DNA of 64,000 bases from Pseudomonas vanderleydeniana (GCF_014268755.2 NZ_CP077093.1:6756501-6820500), one strand, 5' to 3'; positions 7,984 to 20,042 are shown, counted from the first letter of the stretch. Notes: generated from the sequence alone by a model not told the origin. Program-made: numbers and translations.

Positions 7984-9147
7984 TCAGGCCTTGGCGCGGC
8001 TTTCCAGCACTTCCACGGCCGGCAGCACCTTGCCTTCGACGAACTCGAGGAAAGCACCACCACCGGTAGAAATGTAGGAGATATCCGCGGCAACGCCGTA
8101 CTTGTCGATCGCCGCCAGGGTGTCACCGCCACCGGCGATGGAGAACGCGGCGCTTTCGGCGATGGCCTGGGCCAGGACCTTGGTGCCATTGCCGAACTGG
8201 TCGAATTCGAACACACCGACCGGGCCGTTCCACAGGATGGTCTGCGACGACTTCAGCAGCTCGGCGAATTGCGCGGCGGTCTGCGGGCCGATGTCGAGGA
8301 TCATGTCGTCGGCAGCCACGTCGGCGATCAGCTTGACGGTAGCCGCGGCGCTCTCGGCGAACTCCTTGGCAACCACCACGTCCACTGGCAGCGGGACACT
8401 GACCTTGGCGGCGATGGCACGGGCGGTGTCCAGCAGGTCAGGCTCGTACAGCGACTTGCCGACCGGGTGGCCAGCAGCGGCCAGGAAGGTGTTGGCGATG
8501 CCACCGCCGACGATCAGCTGGTCGCAGATCTGGCTCAGGCTGTTGAGCACGTCGAGCTTGGTCGACACCTTGGAGCCGGCGACGATCGCCGCCATTGGCT
8601 TGGCCGGAGCGCCCAGGGCCTTGCCCAGTGCGTCCAGTTCGGCAGCCAGCAGCGGGCCAGCAGCGGCGACCTTGGCGAACTTGGCCACGCCATGGGTCGA
8701 ACCCTCGGCACGGTGCGCGGTACCGAAGGCGTCCATCACGAACACGTCGCACAGGGCGGCGTACTTCTGGGCCAGTTCGTCGGCGTTCTTTTTCTCGCCC
8801 TTGTTGAAGCGCACGTTCTCGAACAGCACGATGTCGCCGGCCTTGACGTCGACGCCGTCCAGGTAGTTGGCCACCAGCGGCACTTCACGACCCAGGGCCT
8901 TGCCCAGGTAGTCAGCCACCGGCTTCAGGCTGTTCTCGGCCGAGAACTCGCCCTCGGTCGGACGGCCCAGGTGCGAGCAGATCATGACTGCAGCGCCTTT
9001 TTCCAGGGCCAGCTTGATGGTCGGCAGCGAAGCCAGGATACGCGCATCGCTGGTGACAACACCGTCCTTGACGGGGACGTTGAGGTCTTCGCGGATCAGT
9101 ACGCGCTTACCTTGCAGATCGAGGTCGGTCATCTTCAACACGGTCAT
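7984..9147 (-). CDS. pgk: phosphoglycerate kinase
   Basis: A 387-residue monomeric kinase that transfers phosphate between 1,3-bisphosphoglycerate and ADP. The N-terminal domain starts with the signature [13 protein letters not shown] and contains the substrate-binding histidine/arginine stretch [10 protein letters not shown]. The C-terminal nucleotide domain has the [11 protein letters not shown] region and the GGGDTLAAI loop. ATG at 9147 gives the usual [11 protein letters not shown] beginning; a longer frame upstream is not conserved. It is 17 bases downstream of epd and very likely co-transcribed with it. Confidence 0.97.
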   Translation of the reverse strand: MTVLKMTDLDLQGKRVLIREDLNVPVKDGVVTSDARILASLPTIKLALEKGAAVMICSHLGRPTEGEFSAENSLKPVADYLGKALGREVPLVANYLDGVDVKAGDIVLFENVRFNKGEKKNADELAQKYAALCDVFVMDAFGTAHRAEGSTHGVAKFAKVAAAGPLLAAELDALGKALGAPAKPMAAIVAGSKVSTKLDVLNSLSQICDQLIVGGGIANTFLAAAGHPVGKSLYEPDLLDTARAIAAKVSVPLPVDVVVAKEFAESAAATVKLIADVAADDMILDIGPQTAAQFAELLKSSQTILWNGPVGVFEFDQFGNGTKVLAQAIAESAAFSIAGGGDTLAAIDKYGVAADISYISTGGGAFLEFVEGKVLPAVEVLESRAKA

Positions 9148-9164
9148 GGGTCGCAATCTCTGGT

Positions 9165-10214
9165 TTACGGTTTTTGGTGGACAACGTTCAGGTAATGCCC
9201 TGCAACGTCGATCATACGGTTGGCAAAACCCCATTCGTTGTCGAACCAGGCCAGCACGTTGACCAGCCTGGGGCCGGACACGCGGGTCTGACTCGCATCG
9301 ACAATCGCCGAATGGGGGTCATGGTTGAAGTCACAACTGGCGTGGGGCAGCTCGGTGTACGCGAGCAGCCCCTTGAGCGGGCCACAGGTGGCGGCTTCGC
9401 GCAGGATCCGGTTGACCTCCACGGCATCGGTGTCGCTGACGGTCTGCATCGTGATGTCGAGACAGGACACGTTCACGGTCGGCACCCGTACCGCTTTGGC
9501 CTGGATTCGGCCGGCAAGTTCCGGCAGCAGTCGTTCGATACCGCGGGCCAGGCCGGTGGACACCGGGATGATCGACTGGAAGGCCGAGCGCGTACGACGC
9601 AGATCCTCGGCGTGGTACGCGTCGATCACCGGCTGGTCGTTCATCGCCGAGTGGATGGTGGTGATCGACACGTGTTCCAGGCCGACCGCCTGGTCCAGCA
9701 GGCGCAGCAACGGTACGCTGCAGTTGGTGGTGCAGGAGGCGTTGGACACCAGCAGTTCGTCGCCGGTCAGGCAGTCCTGGTTGACGCCGTAGACGATGGT
9801 GGCGTCGACCGCCGCCTCGCTGGCCATCGGCTGGGAGAACAATACCCGCGGCGCCCCGGCCGCGAGGAAACGCTGACCGTCTTCGCGGGTGTGGTAGGCG
9901 CCGGAACATTCGAGCACCAGGTCGATGTCCAGGCCGGCCCAGTCGATGTCTTCCGGGTTGGCGCTGCGCAGGACCTTCACGCAGCGGCCATTGATATGCA
10001 GGCAATCGTCCTCGACCCGCACTTCGCCAGGGAAGCGGCCATGGGTGGAGTCGAAGCGTGTCAGGTATTCAAGACTGGCCATGTCGGCCAGGTCGTTGAG
10101 GGCGACGATTTCCAGCCCGGCCCGATCCCCTCGCTCGAACAGCGCACGCAGGACACAACGACCGATACGGCCATAGCCGTTGAGGGCAACTCTGTAGGGA
10201 CGCGGTTGGGGCAT
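9165..10214 (-). CDS. epd: erythrose-4-phosphate dehydrogenase
   Basis: A 349-residue enzyme of the GAPDH superfamily. NAD-binding begins with [16 protein letters not shown]; the catalytic cysteine is in SNASCTTNC and the catalytic histidine in the [10 protein letters not shown] segment. Epd oxidises erythrose-4-phosphate to 4-phosphoerythronate, the first step of deoxy-xylulose-independent pyridoxal phosphate synthesis. The assignment as Epd rather than GapA rests on the DQPVIDAYH segment, the position between tkt and pgk, and the tkt product erythrose-4-phosphate. A glyceraldehyde-3-phosphate dehydrogenase role cannot be fully excluded. Confidence 0.92.
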   Translation of the reverse strand: MPQPRPYRVALNGYGRIGRCVLRALFERGDRAGLEIVALNDLADMASLEYLTRFDSTHGRFPGEVRVEDDCLHINGRCVKVLRSANPEDIDWAGLDIDLVLECSGAYHTREDGQRFLAAGAPRVLFSQPMASEAAVDATIVYGVNQDCLTGDELLVSNASCTTNCSVPLLRLLDQAVGLEHVSITTIHSAMNDQPVIDAYHAEDLRRTRSAFQSIIPVSTGLARGIERLLPELAGRIQAKAVRVPTVNVSCLDITMQTVSDTDAVEVNRILREAATCGPLKGLLAYTELPHASCDFNHDPHSAIVDASQTRVSGPRLVNVLAWFDNEWGFANRMIDVAGHYLNVVHQKP

Positions 10215-10241
10215 GGGGATCTCGCCGAAGCTTGAACATCA

Positions 10242-10267
10242 AGAACCCATGCCGGGGCATGGGTTCT
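10242..10267. other. perfect 12-base stem-loop between tkt and epd
   Basis: The arms AGAACCCATGCC and GGCATGGGTTCT pair perfectly around a GG. On the minus strand it follows tkt and precedes epd by 28 bases, with only a short T-rich tail, so it may act as a weak terminator, processing site or RNA stabiliser. Confidence 0.6.
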
Positions 10268-10320
10268 CTGAAAACGGGCCTGTCTGTGAGACTGGGAGAT
10301 GGGCGGGGCCGAGTGTGCCG

Positions 10321-10414
10321 TCTTCGCGGGCAAGCCCTGCTCCTACAGTAGGGTGTCACGCATGAAGCCTGCGTACGACACACATCCTGTAGGAGCAGGG
10401 CTTGCCCGCGAAGA
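10321..10414. repeat. REPIN (REP doublet) between tkt and epd
   Basis: Two 28-base arms at 10321-10348 and 10387-10414 are exact reverse complements around the core GCGGGCAAGCCCTGCTCC, separated by 38 bases. This is the standard organisation of Pseudomonas REPINs, which are non-autonomous elements mobilised by RAYT proteins; no RAYT gene is in the window. Confidence 0.9.
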
Positions 10415-10446
10415 GGCCCACCCGGACAACCCACCCACCGCCGCTG

Positions 10447-12444
10447 TCAGTCTTCCAGCAGCTCTTCAGCCTGGCCCAGGATATTCTCCAGGGTGAAGCC
10501 GAACTCTTCGAACAGGGCTGCCGCCGGTGCCGACTCACCATAGGTGGTCATGCCGATGACACGGCCTTCCAGGCCCACGTACTTGTACCAGTAGTCGGCG
10601 TGAGCGGCCTCGATGGCAATACGCGCGCTGACTTCCAGCGGCAGGACGGCCTGCTTGTAGCTGGCGTCCTGGGCATCGAACAGGCTGGTGCAAGGCATCG
10701 AGACGACGCGGACCTTGCGGCCCTGCTCGGTCAGCTTGTCGAAGGCCTGAACGGCCAGGCCGACTTCCGAACCGGTGGCGATCAGGATCAGCTCAGGCTC
10801 GCCCGAGCAGTCCTTGAGGACATAGCCACCACGGCTGATGTTGTCGATCTGCGCGGCATCACGGACCTGATGCTGCAGGTTCTGACGCGAGAAGATCAGC
10901 GCCGAAGGACCGGCCTTGCGCTCGATTGCGTGCTTCCAGGCCACGGCGGATTCGACCGCGTCGGCTGGACGCCAGGTGTCGAGGTTCGGCGTGGTACGCA
11001 GGCTCGCCAGTTGCTCGATCGGCTGGTGGGTCGGACCGTCTTCGCCCAGACCAATGGAGTCGTGGGTGTAGACATGGATCACGCGCTGCTTCATCAGTGC
11101 CGACATGCGCACCGCGTTGCGGGCATATTCCATGAACATCAGGAAGGTCGCGCCGTAAGGCACCAGGCCGCCGTGCAGGGCGACACCGTTCATGATCGCG
11201 GTCATGCCGAACTCGCGCACGCCGTAGTACATGTAGTTGCCGCTGGCGTCTTCAGCGCTGACGCCCTTGCAACCTTTCCACAGGGTCAGGTTGGAACCGG
11301 CGAGGTCGGCCGAACCACCGAGGAACTCGGGCAGCAGCGGGCCGAAGGCGTTCAGCGCGTTCTGGCTGGCCTTGCGGCTGGCGATGGTTTCGCCCTTGGC
11401 CGCGACTTCGGCGATGTAGGCCGAGGCCTTTTCCGAGAAGTCGGCTGGCAGCTCGCCGCTCAGGCGACGCACCAGTTCGTTGGCTTCGGTCGGGAAGGCA
11501 GCGGAGTAGGCGGCGAAACGCTGGTCCCACTCGGCCTCGACGGCACGACCGGCTTCCTTGGCGTCCCACTCGGCGTAGATGTCGGCCGGGATTTCGAAGG
11601 GGCCGTGGTTCCACTTCAGCGCGGCACGGGTCAGGGCGATTTCCGCGTCACCCAGCGGAGCGCCGTGGCAATCTTCCTTGCCCTGCTTGTTCGGCGAACC
11701 GAAGCCGATGGTGGTCTTGCAGCAGATCAGGGTTGGCTGCTCGCTCTTGCGCGCGGTCTCGATGGCAGTCTTGATCTCTTCCGGATCGTGGCCGTCGACG
11801 TTGCGGATCACCTGCCAGTTGTAGGACTCGAAACGCTTCGGCGTGTCGTCGGTGAACCAGCCCTCGACTTCACCGTCGATGGAGATGCCATTGTCGTCGT
11901 AGAAGGCAATCAGCTTGCCCAGGCCCAGGGTACCGGCCAGGGACGCGACTTCATGGGAAATGCCTTCCATCATGCAGCCGTCACCCAGGAACACATAGGT
12001 GTGGTGGTCGACGATGTTGTGGCCAGGACGGTTGAACTGCGCACCCAGGACCTTCTCGGCCAGCGCGAAGCCGACGGCGTTGGCCAGACCCTGGCCGAGT
12101 GGGCCGGTGGTGGTTTCCACGCCTGGGGTGTAGCCGAACTCCGGGTGGCCCGGGGTACGGCTGTGCAGCTGGCGGAAGTTCTTCAGGTCGTCGATCGACA
12201 GGTCGTAGCCGGTCAGGTGCAGCAGCGAGTAGATCAGCATCGAGCCGTGGCCGTTGGACAGGACGAACCGGTCGCGGTCGGCGAAGGACGGGTTGCTCGG
12301 GTTGTGCTTCAGGTAGTCACGCCACAGTACTTCGGCAATATCCGCCATACCCATGGGGGCACCGGGATGGCCGCTGTTGGCTTTTTGCACGGCATCCATG
12401 CTGAGGGCACGAATGGCGTTGGCACGCTCACGACGGCTGGGCAT
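10447..12444 (-). CDS. tkt: transketolase
   Basis: A 665-residue thiamine-diphosphate enzyme that moves two-carbon units in the pentose phosphate pathway. Visible hallmarks are the N-terminal [22 protein letters not shown], the ThDP/Mg motif [12 protein letters not shown] followed by the [11 protein letters not shown] loop, [15 protein letters not shown] in the pyrimidine-binding domain and ATGSEVGLA in the C-terminal domain. ATG at 12444 has an AGGAGA ribosome site at good spacing; upstream in-frame codons are non-conserved. It heads the carbon cluster on the minus strand and is divergent from the ArsR-methyltransferase gene. Confidence 0.97.
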   Translation of the reverse strand: MPSRRERANAIRALSMDAVQKANSGHPGAPMGMADIAEVLWRDYLKHNPSNPSFADRDRFVLSNGHGSMLIYSLLHLTGYDLSIDDLKNFRQLHSRTPGHPEFGYTPGVETTTGPLGQGLANAVGFALAEKVLGAQFNRPGHNIVDHHTYVFLGDGCMMEGISHEVASLAGTLGLGKLIAFYDDNGISIDGEVEGWFTDDTPKRFESYNWQVIRNVDGHDPEEIKTAIETARKSEQPTLICCKTTIGFGSPNKQGKEDCHGAPLGDAEIALTRAALKWNHGPFEIPADIYAEWDAKEAGRAVEAEWDQRFAAYSAAFPTEANELVRRLSGELPADFSEKASAYIAEVAAKGETIASRKASQNALNAFGPLLPEFLGGSADLAGSNLTLWKGCKGVSAEDASGNYMYYGVREFGMTAIMNGVALHGGLVPYGATFLMFMEYARNAVRMSALMKQRVIHVYTHDSIGLGEDGPTHQPIEQLASLRTTPNLDTWRPADAVESAVAWKHAIERKAGPSALIFSRQNLQHQVRDAAQIDNISRGGYVLKDCSGEPELILIATGSEVGLAVQAFDKLTEQGRKVRVVSMPCTSLFDAQDASYKQAVLPLEVSARIAIEAAHADYWYKYVGLEGRVIGMTTYGESAPAAALFEEFGFTLENILGQAEELLED

Positions 12445-12706
12445 CGCTGATCTCCTGGGATTTGATATTGAAACGAAACGGAAAAAAGGCGTGTATTTTC
12501 CCTCAGGGAGAGCCTTCGGGGCAATGACAGATAGTCGTTCGACCGCGTTTTTCCCACCGATAGTTGCGCATCGTGCTGATGAATCCTTTCCGCGCATCGC
12601 CTGTAGAGCAACGGAAAAACGCGAAAGTGCCATTTATGATGCAATATCAAAAGTTTTTGATATTGCCCTTGCGAGTCCCTGAAACGCTGACTAGACTGCT
12701 GGCCTT
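12445..12706. promoter_or_regulatory. divergent promoter region tkt / ArsR-methyltransferase with operator-like dyad
   Basis: A perfect 12-base dyad, arm GCAATATCAAAA with a GT centre, occupies 12641-12666, ending 40 bases before the regulator start. Just after it, TTGCGA (12669-12674), 17 bases and TAGACT (12692-12697) make a possible sigma-70 promoter whose transcript would begin almost at the ATG. A half-site TTTGATATTG matching one arm lies at 12461-12470, 17 bases before the tkt start. ArsR-family proteins bind such dyads, so autoregulation is likely; the link to tkt is weak. Confidence 0.65.
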
Positions 12707-13702
12707 ATGAACCTACCTGCGCCCGCCCTGCTTCACGATCGCTGCGACGAGCTGTCCGCCCTGTGCAAGGCCGGCGGTGATCCGTTGCGGCTCAACGTAT
12801 TGCGGGCACTGGCCAACGACTCGTTCGGCGTACTGGAACTGGCGCAGATTTTCGCCATCGGCCAATCCGGCATGAGCCACCACCTCAAGGTGCTGGCCCA
12901 GGCCGGCCTGGTGGCGACCCGCCGGGAAGGCAACGCGATCTTCTACCGCCGGGCCCTGCCCCACACCGAATTGCCGGGTGGCAGGCTGCACGCCGCGCTG
13001 CTCGATGAGGTCGACGCTCTGCGGTTGCCGGTCGACGTGCAGGCACGCATCACCCAGGTCCATGGGCAACGAGCGGCTGCCAGCCAGGATTTCTTCGCCA
13101 AGGTCGCGGAAAAATTCCGTGCCCAGCAGGACCTGATCGCCGGCCTGCCACAGTACCGTGACAGCGTCCTGGCGCTGCTCGACAAGCTCAACTTCGCAGC
13201 CGACGCCACGGCCCTGGAAATCGGCCCCGGCGACGGCGGCTTCCTGCCCGAACTGGCGCGCCGCTTCGAGCAGGTCACGGCGCTGGACAACAGCCCGGCG
13301 ATGCTCGAACTGGCACGCCAGCTGTGCGAGCGCGAGGCACTGACTAATGTCAGCCTGCAACTGGCCGATGCATTGCAGAACAACACTATCCAGGCCGACT
13401 GCGTGGTCCTGAACATGGTCCTGCACCATTTCGCCGCGCCAGCCGAAGCCCTGAAGCAGATGACCGGGCTGCTGCGGCCCGGCGGCAGCCTGCTGGTCAC
13501 AGAGTTATGCAGCCACAACCAGAGCTGGGCCAGGGAGGCCTGCGGTGATCTCTGGCTGGGGTTCGAACAGGAAGACCTGGCCCGTTGGGCCACCGCTGCG
13601 GGGCTCGTCCCCGGGGACAGCCTCTATGTAGGCCTACGTAATGGTTTCCAGATCCAGGTTCGCCACTTTCAGCGACCGGCTGGTGCCACTCAACATCGGT
13701 AA
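12707..13702 (+). CDS. ArsR-family regulator fused to a SAM methyltransferase domain, SahR-like
   Basis: A 331-residue two-domain protein. Residues 1-95 form an ArsR winged helix ([14 protein letters not shown], then [18 protein letters not shown] as the recognition helix and [11 protein letters not shown] as wing). Residues about 140-310 form a class I methyltransferase fold with motif [17 protein letters not shown], acidic ALDNSP, and LNMVLHHF. No metal-binding cysteine pair typical of ArsR sensors is seen in the recognition helix. It lies 19 bases upstream of metK on the same strand. SahR proteins of the ArsR family are known to control SAM-cycle genes; position and the methyltransferase-like domain suggest that this protein senses SAM or SAH. 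That role is inferred. Confidence 0.85.
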   Translation: MNLPAPALLHDRCDELSALCKAGGDPLRLNVLRALANDSFGVLELAQIFAIGQSGMSHHLKVLAQAGLVATRREGNAIFYRRALPHTELPGGRLHAALLDEVDALRLPVDVQARITQVHGQRAAASQDFFAKVAEKFRAQQDLIAGLPQYRDSVLALLDKLNFAADATALEIGPGDGGFLPELARRFEQVTALDNSPAMLELARQLCEREALTNVSLQLADALQNNTIQADCVVLNMVLHHFAAPAEALKQMTGLLRPGGSLLVTELCSHNQSWAREACGDLWLGFEQEDLARWATAAGLVPGDSLYVGLRNGFQIQVRHFQRPAGATQHR

Positions 13703-13721
13703 ACTCAGGAAAACCATCGAC

Positions 13722-14912
13722 ATGAGCGAATATTCCGTTTTCACCTCCGAGTCCGTGTCTGAAGGGCACCCGGACAAAATCGCCGACCAGATCTCCGATG
13801 CCGTACTGGACGCCATCATCGCCCAGGACAAGTTCGCCCGCGTCGCCTGCGAAACCCTGGTGAAGACCGGTGTGGCGATCATCGCTGGCGAAGTCACCAC
13901 TTCGGCCTGGGTCGACCTGGAAGACATCGTCCGTAACGTGATCCTCGACATCGGCTACAACAGCTCCGACGTCGGCTTCGACGGCGCCACCTGCGGCGTG
14001 ATGAACATCATCGGCAAGCAGTCGGTGGACATCGCCCAGGGCGTTGACCGCAGCAGGCCGGAAGACCAGGGCGCTGGCGACCAGGGCCTGATGTTCGGCT
14101 ACGCCAGCAACGAAACCCCGGAGCTGATGCCAGCCCCGATCGCCTACTCGCACCAACTGGTCCAGCGCCAGGCCGAAGCCCGCAAGTCCGGCCTGCTGCC
14201 ATGGCTGCGCCCGGATGCCAAGTCGCAGGTGACCTGCCGCTACGAAGGCGGCAAGGTGGTCGGCGTGGACGCCATCGTCCTGTCGACCCAGCACAACCCT
14301 GACGTGTCCTACAAGGACCTGCGCGAAGGCGTGATGGAGCTGATCGTCAAGCACGTGATCCCGGCCAACCTGCTGACCAAGGACACCCAGTTCCACATCA
14401 ACCCGACCGGCAACTTCATCATCGGTGGCCCGGTGGGCGACTGCGGCCTGACCGGCCGCAAGATCATCGTCGACAGCTACGGCGGCATGGCCCGTCACGG
14501 CGGTGGCGCCTTCTCCGGCAAGGACCCGTCCAAGGTTGACCGTTCGGCTGCCTACGCCGGTCGCTACGTGGCCAAGAACATCGTCGCCGCCGGCCTGGCC
14601 GATCGTTGCGAAATCCAGGTGTCCTACGCCATCGGCGTGGCCCAGCCCACCTCGATTTCGCTGAACACCTTCGGTACCGGCAAGATCAGCGACGAGAAGA
14701 TCATCAAGCTGGTCCGCGAGATCTTCGACCTGCGTCCATACGCCATCACCACCATGCTCGACCTGCTGCACCCGATGTACCAGGACACCGCTGCCTATGG
14801 TCACTTCGGTCGTACCCCGGAGCAGAAGACCGTCGGTGACGACACCTTCACCACCTTCACCTGGGAAAAAACCGACCGCATCGACGCCCTGCGAGCCGCT
14901 GCCGGCCTGTAA
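13722..14912 (+). CDS. metK: S-adenosylmethionine synthetase
   Basis: A 396-residue enzyme that makes SAM from methionine and ATP. The N-terminus [19 protein letters not shown] carries the ATP-binding histidine; [12 protein letters not shown] and [16 protein letters not shown] are the two classic family signatures. The start has CAGGA upstream. It probably shares a transcript with the regulator gene before it and ends in a strong terminator. Together with ahcY and metF at 21.9-24.2 kb it forms the SAM cycle represented in this window. Confidence 0.98.
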   Translation: MSEYSVFTSESVSEGHPDKIADQISDAVLDAIIAQDKFARVACETLVKTGVAIIAGEVTTSAWVDLEDIVRNVILDIGYNSSDVGFDGATCGVMNIIGKQSVDIAQGVDRSRPEDQGAGDQGLMFGYASNETPELMPAPIAYSHQLVQRQAEARKSGLLPWLRPDAKSQVTCRYEGGKVVGVDAIVLSTQHNPDVSYKDLREGVMELIVKHVIPANLLTKDTQFHINPTGNFIIGGPVGDCGLTGRKIIVDSYGGMARHGGGAFSGKDPSKVDRSAAYAGRYVAKNIVAAGLADRCEIQVSYAIGVAQPTSISLNTFGTGKISDEKIIKLVREIFDLRPYAITTMLDLLHPMYQDTAAYGHFGRTPEQKTVGDDTFTTFTWEKTDRIDALRAAAGL

Positions 14913-14930
14913 TTTGTCGGTTGTGTCACA

Positions 14931-14964
14931 AAAGCCCTTCATGGTTCGCCCTGAAGGGCTTTTT
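14931..14964 (+). terminator. rho-independent terminator of metK
   Basis: Stem AAGCCCTTCA/TGAAGGGCTT with a 10-base loop is followed by TTTTC, starting 19 bases after the metK stop codon. Confidence 0.9.
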
Positions 14965-15101
14965 CATGACCACCGGTCATTCCCTGTACAAACCTGTTTC
15001 CCTATATTTCGCGAACTCGAACCTGTTTCTCCCCTGGATATTGCACGGCGCCTGTTCGAGAACCTTCCTGATGCGTCGGCAATCGAACATTGAGGTTTGC
15101 C

Positions 15102-15485
15102 ATGCGTATTTCCGCTTTCGCGCCCACCGCGATCCTGCTCGGCCTGTTCACCCTTCCCGCACAAGCCGCCGACCTGAGCGCGCTCACCAACCTGGCGACA
15201 CAGCTCGGTGGCGGCTCCACGACACAAGCCACCGGTACGACGGCCGACGCCGGCAGTTGCAATCCCAAGCAGGTGCAGGACCTGCAGAAACAGATCTATG
15301 CCGCCAAGATCAAGGGCGACACCGTCAAGGCCAACGGCCTGCAAATGGCCGTGGATCATATCAACGCCAGTTGCAACGGCGTGGCCAGTACCCAGCAGCC
15401 CATCACCAACAGTGCGGCGCCCCAGGACCCGAAAGCCCAGGCTATCGAAGCCGGCGTCAAGGCGTTGGGCGGTCTCTTCAAGTAG
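15102..15485 (+). CDS. small secreted DUF1090-like protein
   Basis: A 127-residue protein with a signal peptide (MRISAFAPTAILLGLFTLPAQA, cleavage after AQA). The mature part shows a helical repeat of the DUF1090 type: a cysteine, then K three residues later, QKQIYAAKIKGD, a GL pair, and a closing cysteine (ASC), the same pattern found in the protein at 17353. It lacks the coiled second half of that family, having instead a Gln/Asn/Pro-rich tail. ATG at 15102 is chosen for the GAGG at 15092 and because it begins the signal peptide. It is periplasmic or secreted; function unknown. It is flanked by terminators on both sides. Confidence 0.7.
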   Translation: MRISAFAPTAILLGLFTLPAQAADLSALTNLATQLGGGSTTQATGTTADAGSCNPKQVQDLQKQIYAAKIKGDTVKANGLQMAVDHINASCNGVASTQQPITNSAAPQDPKAQAIEAGVKALGGLFK

Positions 15486-15503
15486 GCCGACACATGCGGT
15501 AAG

Positions 15504-15528
15504 AAAGCCCCGCGCCGGCGGGGCTTTT
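15504..15528 (+). terminator. rho-independent terminator after the small secreted protein
   Basis: Stem AAAGCCCCGC/GCGGGGCTTT with a short GCCG loop, ending in TTTT, starts 18 bases after the stop codon. Confidence 0.9.
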
Positions 15529-15543
15529 CAATGCCGGGACTGA

Positions 15544-17256
<1,713 letters not shown>

Positions 17257-17352
17257 GGAAAAAGCACCAAACCGAACCGGAATATTCATACAACCGGACC
17301 GGCTTTTATTTGTTCATTGTCACTTTTCAGTCTTTTCAGCACGGAGCCTTTC

Positions 17353-17748
17353 ATGAAATTTCCCTCTTCACTGGTGCTTATCACCCTGTGCACCGTCATG
17401 GCCGCCCCGCTCCTGGCCGCCGAGGAACAACCCGAACTGACCGGCTGCGCCGCCAAGCGCCAGGCCATCAGCACCCAGCTCGACGTTGCCAGGAGCCAGG
17501 GCAACAGCGAACAGCAGGCCGGCCTGGAGAAGGCCCTGGACGAAGTCACCACCCACTGTACCGACGCCTCGCTGAAGAAAGAGCGAGAGAACAAGGTGCT
17601 CGACGCCAGACACGAAGTCAGCCGGCGCCAGGCCGATCTCGACAAGGCGATGAAGAAGGGCGACGCGGAGAAGATCAACAAGCGCAAGGACAAGCTGGCC
17701 GAGTCCCGCAAGGCGCTGCAGGAGGCCCTGGACGAGCTGGACAAGTAG
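17353..17748 (+). CDS. DUF1090 family periplasmic protein
   Basis: A 131-residue protein with a signal peptide (ending LLAAEE) and the DUF1090 pattern GCAAKRQAIS, ARSQGNSEQQAGLEKAL, THCTDASL, followed by a highly charged helix rich in Lys, Arg and Glu that should form a coiled coil. Family members (YqjC-like) are periplasmic and of unknown function. ATG at 17353 directly begins the signal peptide; a weak GGAG lies 10 bases upstream. It is convergent with the cytochrome gene that follows. Confidence 0.82.
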   Translation: MKFPSSLVLITLCTVMAAPLLAAEEQPELTGCAAKRQAISTQLDVARSQGNSEQQAGLEKALDEVTTHCTDASLKKERENKVLDARHEVSRRQADLDKAMKKGDAEKINKRKDKLAESRKALQEALDELDK

Positions 17749-17772
17749 CGCAGCCCGCCCCCTGTAGCCTAC

Positions 17773-18222
17773 TCAGTGATCGCGAAACTCCTTATGGCAG
17801 GCATCACAGGCGTCCTCGACCCGCTCCACCGCCGGCCTGAGCAGGCTGGCCTGGTAGGGCTGGACCTTGCTGGCCACCAGCAGTTCGCCAGTGGCGCTCT
17901 CCAGCGAACGCGCCAGTTCCTGGAAACGCGCCTGCTTTTGCCAGACATCGGCCTTGGCGCTGGTATGCTCCGTTTCCTTGACTTGCGGGAAGTGTTTCCA
18001 CGGCTCATGGGACAAGGTATCGAGCTTGATGGTCCCCTCGGCAAAACGCGGACCGTCGAACGGGATCCGGCCACGCAGCATGCCACCCAGATCCTCGCTG
18101 GTCTTGAGCATCTGCTTGAAAATGGCCTTGCGCTGGCCCAGTGGCGAGTTCGGATCGATACCGCCACAGGCGGCGAGGCTCAGGCCGGCCAGCAATACAA
18201 CGAAAATTTTCTTGATAGTCAT
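17773..18222 (-). CDS. cytochrome c'-like heme lipoprotein
   Basis: A 149-residue protein with a lipoprotein signal (lipobox SLAAC, cysteine near residue 19) and a four-helix cytochrome c'/c556 fold. The single heme site CDACHKEF lies close to the C-terminus, as is characteristic of this class. It is a membrane-anchored periplasmic electron carrier or gas-binding protein. No redox partner is adjacent. Convergent with the DUF1090 gene and divergent from mltA. Confidence 0.88.
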   Translation of the reverse strand: MTIKKIFVVLLAGLSLAACGGIDPNSPLGQRKAIFKQMLKTSEDLGGMLRGRIPFDGPRFAEGTIKLDTLSHEPWKHFPQVKETEHTSAKADVWQKQARFQELARSLESATGELLVASKVQPYQASLLRPAVERVEDACDACHKEFRDH

Positions 18223-18368
18223 GATGGCATCAGGTCACGGGAGACGGCGGCCAGTATCCTCGCCTGAAGATCAAAGACCAATAGGCCAGGCCGCCAATAC
18301 CCTCACTAAATGAATGGATTACCTGAACAATGACTGAACAGGTAGTCATCCAAGGAATATGCCGGTTC

Positions 18369-19517
18369 ATGAACACCACCTATAAACGCCTGGGCTGGAG
18401 CCTGCTCGCCCTGGCCCTGCTCGCAGGCTGCAATGGCAAGGACAACCAGCCGCACGTGCCGGTGACCACCTACGTCAAGGCCGACTGGCAAGCCTTGCCG
18501 AACGTTTCCGACACCGACCTGCAGGCCGGCTTCGCCTCGTGGCGCAGCGCCTGCGCCCGCTTGAAGAACGATGCCATCTGGGCGACCACCTGCTCCGCTG
18601 CGAGCAACGTGCCCGCCACGCCCACGGCCATTCGTGCCTTCCTCCAGCAGAATCTTGAGGTCTATGGGCTGCGCTCGGCCCAGAACAGCGCCGATGGCTT
18701 GATCACCGGCTACTACGAACCGGTCTACCCCGGCAGCCTGGCCCGTACGGACAAGGCCACGGTGCCGGTCTACGGCGTACCGGACGACCTGATCATCGTC
18801 CAACTGGACAGCCTGTACCCGGAACTCAAGGGCAAGCGCCTGCGTGGGCGCCTGGAGGGCCGGGTCGTCAAACCCTATGACGACGCCGCGCTGATCGCCA
18901 CCCAGGGCGTCAAGGCGCCGGTGCTGGCCTGGCTGACCGACCCGATGGACCTGCAGTTCCTGCAGATCCAGGGCTCGGGCCGAATTCGCCTGGACGACGG
19001 TCGGCAGGTACGGATCGGCTATGCCGACCAGAACGGCCATCCCTATCGCGCCATTGGCCGCTGGCTGGTGGATCAGGGCGAGTTGAAGAAGGAGGACGTG
19101 ACCATGGGCACCATCGGTGCCTGGGCCAAGGCGCATCCGACGCGCATCCCGGAATTGCTGGGCAGCAATCCGAGCTACGTGTTCTTCGCCCGCAACCCCG
19201 ACAGCAACGAAGGGCCGCGCGGCTCGCTGAACGTGCCGCTGACCGCCGGCTACAGCGTGGCGGTGGACCGCAAGGTGATTCCGCTGGGCAGCCTGCTGTG
19301 GCTGTCGACGACCCGCCCGGATGGCACGCCGCTGGTGCGGCCGGTGGCGGCGCAGGACACCGGCGGAGCGATTGCCGGTGAGGTCCGGGCGGACCTGTTC
19401 TGGGGTACCGGCGATGCCGCCGGGCAATTGGCAGGCGATATGAAGCAGAAGGGCAATATCTGGATGCTGTGGCCCAAGGGCATGGCGTTGCCGCAGGTAC
19501 CGCAGACCGGTAGCTGA
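18369..19517 (+). CDS. mltA: membrane-bound lytic murein transglycosylase A
   Basis: A 382-residue outer-membrane lipoprotein (lipobox ALLAGC near residue 21) that cleaves peptidoglycan glycan strands with formation of 1,6-anhydromuramic acid. MltA signatures visible are GLITGYYEPVYPGS, QIQGSGRI, the 3D-domain ending AQDTGGAIAG with the catalytic aspartate and RADLFWGTG. ATG at 18369 is chosen because the 13 codons upstream in frame would displace the signal peptide. Transcribed alone, followed by a REP doublet. Confidence 0.95.
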   Translation: MNTTYKRLGWSLLALALLAGCNGKDNQPHVPVTTYVKADWQALPNVSDTDLQAGFASWRSACARLKNDAIWATTCSAASNVPATPTAIRAFLQQNLEVYGLRSAQNSADGLITGYYEPVYPGSLARTDKATVPVYGVPDDLIIVQLDSLYPELKGKRLRGRLEGRVVKPYDDAALIATQGVKAPVLAWLTDPMDLQFLQIQGSGRIRLDDGRQVRIGYADQNGHPYRAIGRWLVDQGELKKEDVTMGTIGAWAKAHPTRIPELLGSNPSYVFFARNPDSNEGPRGSLNVPLTAGYSVAVDRKVIPLGSLLWLSTTRPDGTPLVRPVAAQDTGGAIAGEVRADLFWGTGDAAGQLAGDMKQKGNIWMLWPKGMALPQVPQTGS

Positions 19518-19539
19518 TAGTTTCGCAAGGTTTGAGGGC

Positions 19540-19617
19540 GTATTCGCGGGCAGCCCCTGCTCCTGCAGTGATAGGCAAGGCACTGCCTGGCAGGAACAGG
19601 GCTTGCCCGCGAAAAGG
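19540..19617. repeat. REPIN (REP doublet) after mltA
   Basis: Two inverted arms around TTCGCGGGCAGCCCCTGC (from 19542) and GGGCTTGCCCGCGAA (ending about 19613), slightly diverged, separated by some 25 bases. It lies between the convergent mltA and MAPEG genes. Confidence 0.8.
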
Positions 19618-19655
19618 CCCGCGCCGACAACACGCCCCGCTACCTGCGCAAAACC

Positions 19656-20042
19656 TCAGATCGATACGAAGAAGAAACTCGCGATCAACGCCATCCCCAC
19701 CGCCCACACCAGCGAACGCAGCATCGCCCAGTCGGCCAGGTAGCAGATGATGTACAGCAGGCGGCTGGTGATGAAGAGCACCGCCAGTACGTTGATCGTC
19801 ACCAGCGAGGCATGCCCCACCAGGTGCGCGATGATCACCGCCGCGGCAAAGGCCGGAGTCACCTCGAAACTGTTCAGTTGCGCCGAATGCGCCCGCTTGG
19901 CGAACCCATCGAGGGTTTCCAGGAAAGCCCGTGGGTCATGGTTCTGCCGGGGCCCGAACTTGCCGCCACTGAACTTGGCAATACCGGTGCACAGGTACGG
20001 CAGGAAGATCGCGATCAATACACACCAGAGTGCTGGAGTCAT
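19656..20042 (-). CDS. MAPEG family membrane protein
   Basis: A 128-residue integral membrane protein with four predicted helices (residues about 3-22, 55-77, 80-98, 108-127) and the MAPEG-like segments FGPRQNHDPRAFL, RAHSAQLNSFE and SRLLYIICYLAD. MAPEG proteins include glutathione transferase-like and eicosanoid enzymes; bacterial members such as this are mostly uncharacterised. It is located in the inner membrane. No operon partner. Confidence 0.85.
   Translation of the reverse strand: MTPALWCVLIAIFLPYLCTGIAKFSGGKFGPRQNHDPRAFLETLDGFAKRAHSAQLNSFEVTPAFAAAVIIAHLVGHASLVTINVLAVLFITSRLLYIICYLADWAMLRSLVWAVGMALIASFFFVSI

Noticed and set aside
10321..10414. REP doublets considered as CRISPR or terminators
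   Set aside because: The units are inverted pairs without regular spacers and without T-runs; they fit Pseudomonas REPINs.
10402..12450. A 682-codon plus-strand frame over tkt
   Set aside because: Antisense shadow of a fully conserved transketolase gene.
12461..12470. Half-site before tkt as a full operator
   Set aside because: Only one arm matches; no reverse-complement partner lies at the expected spacing.
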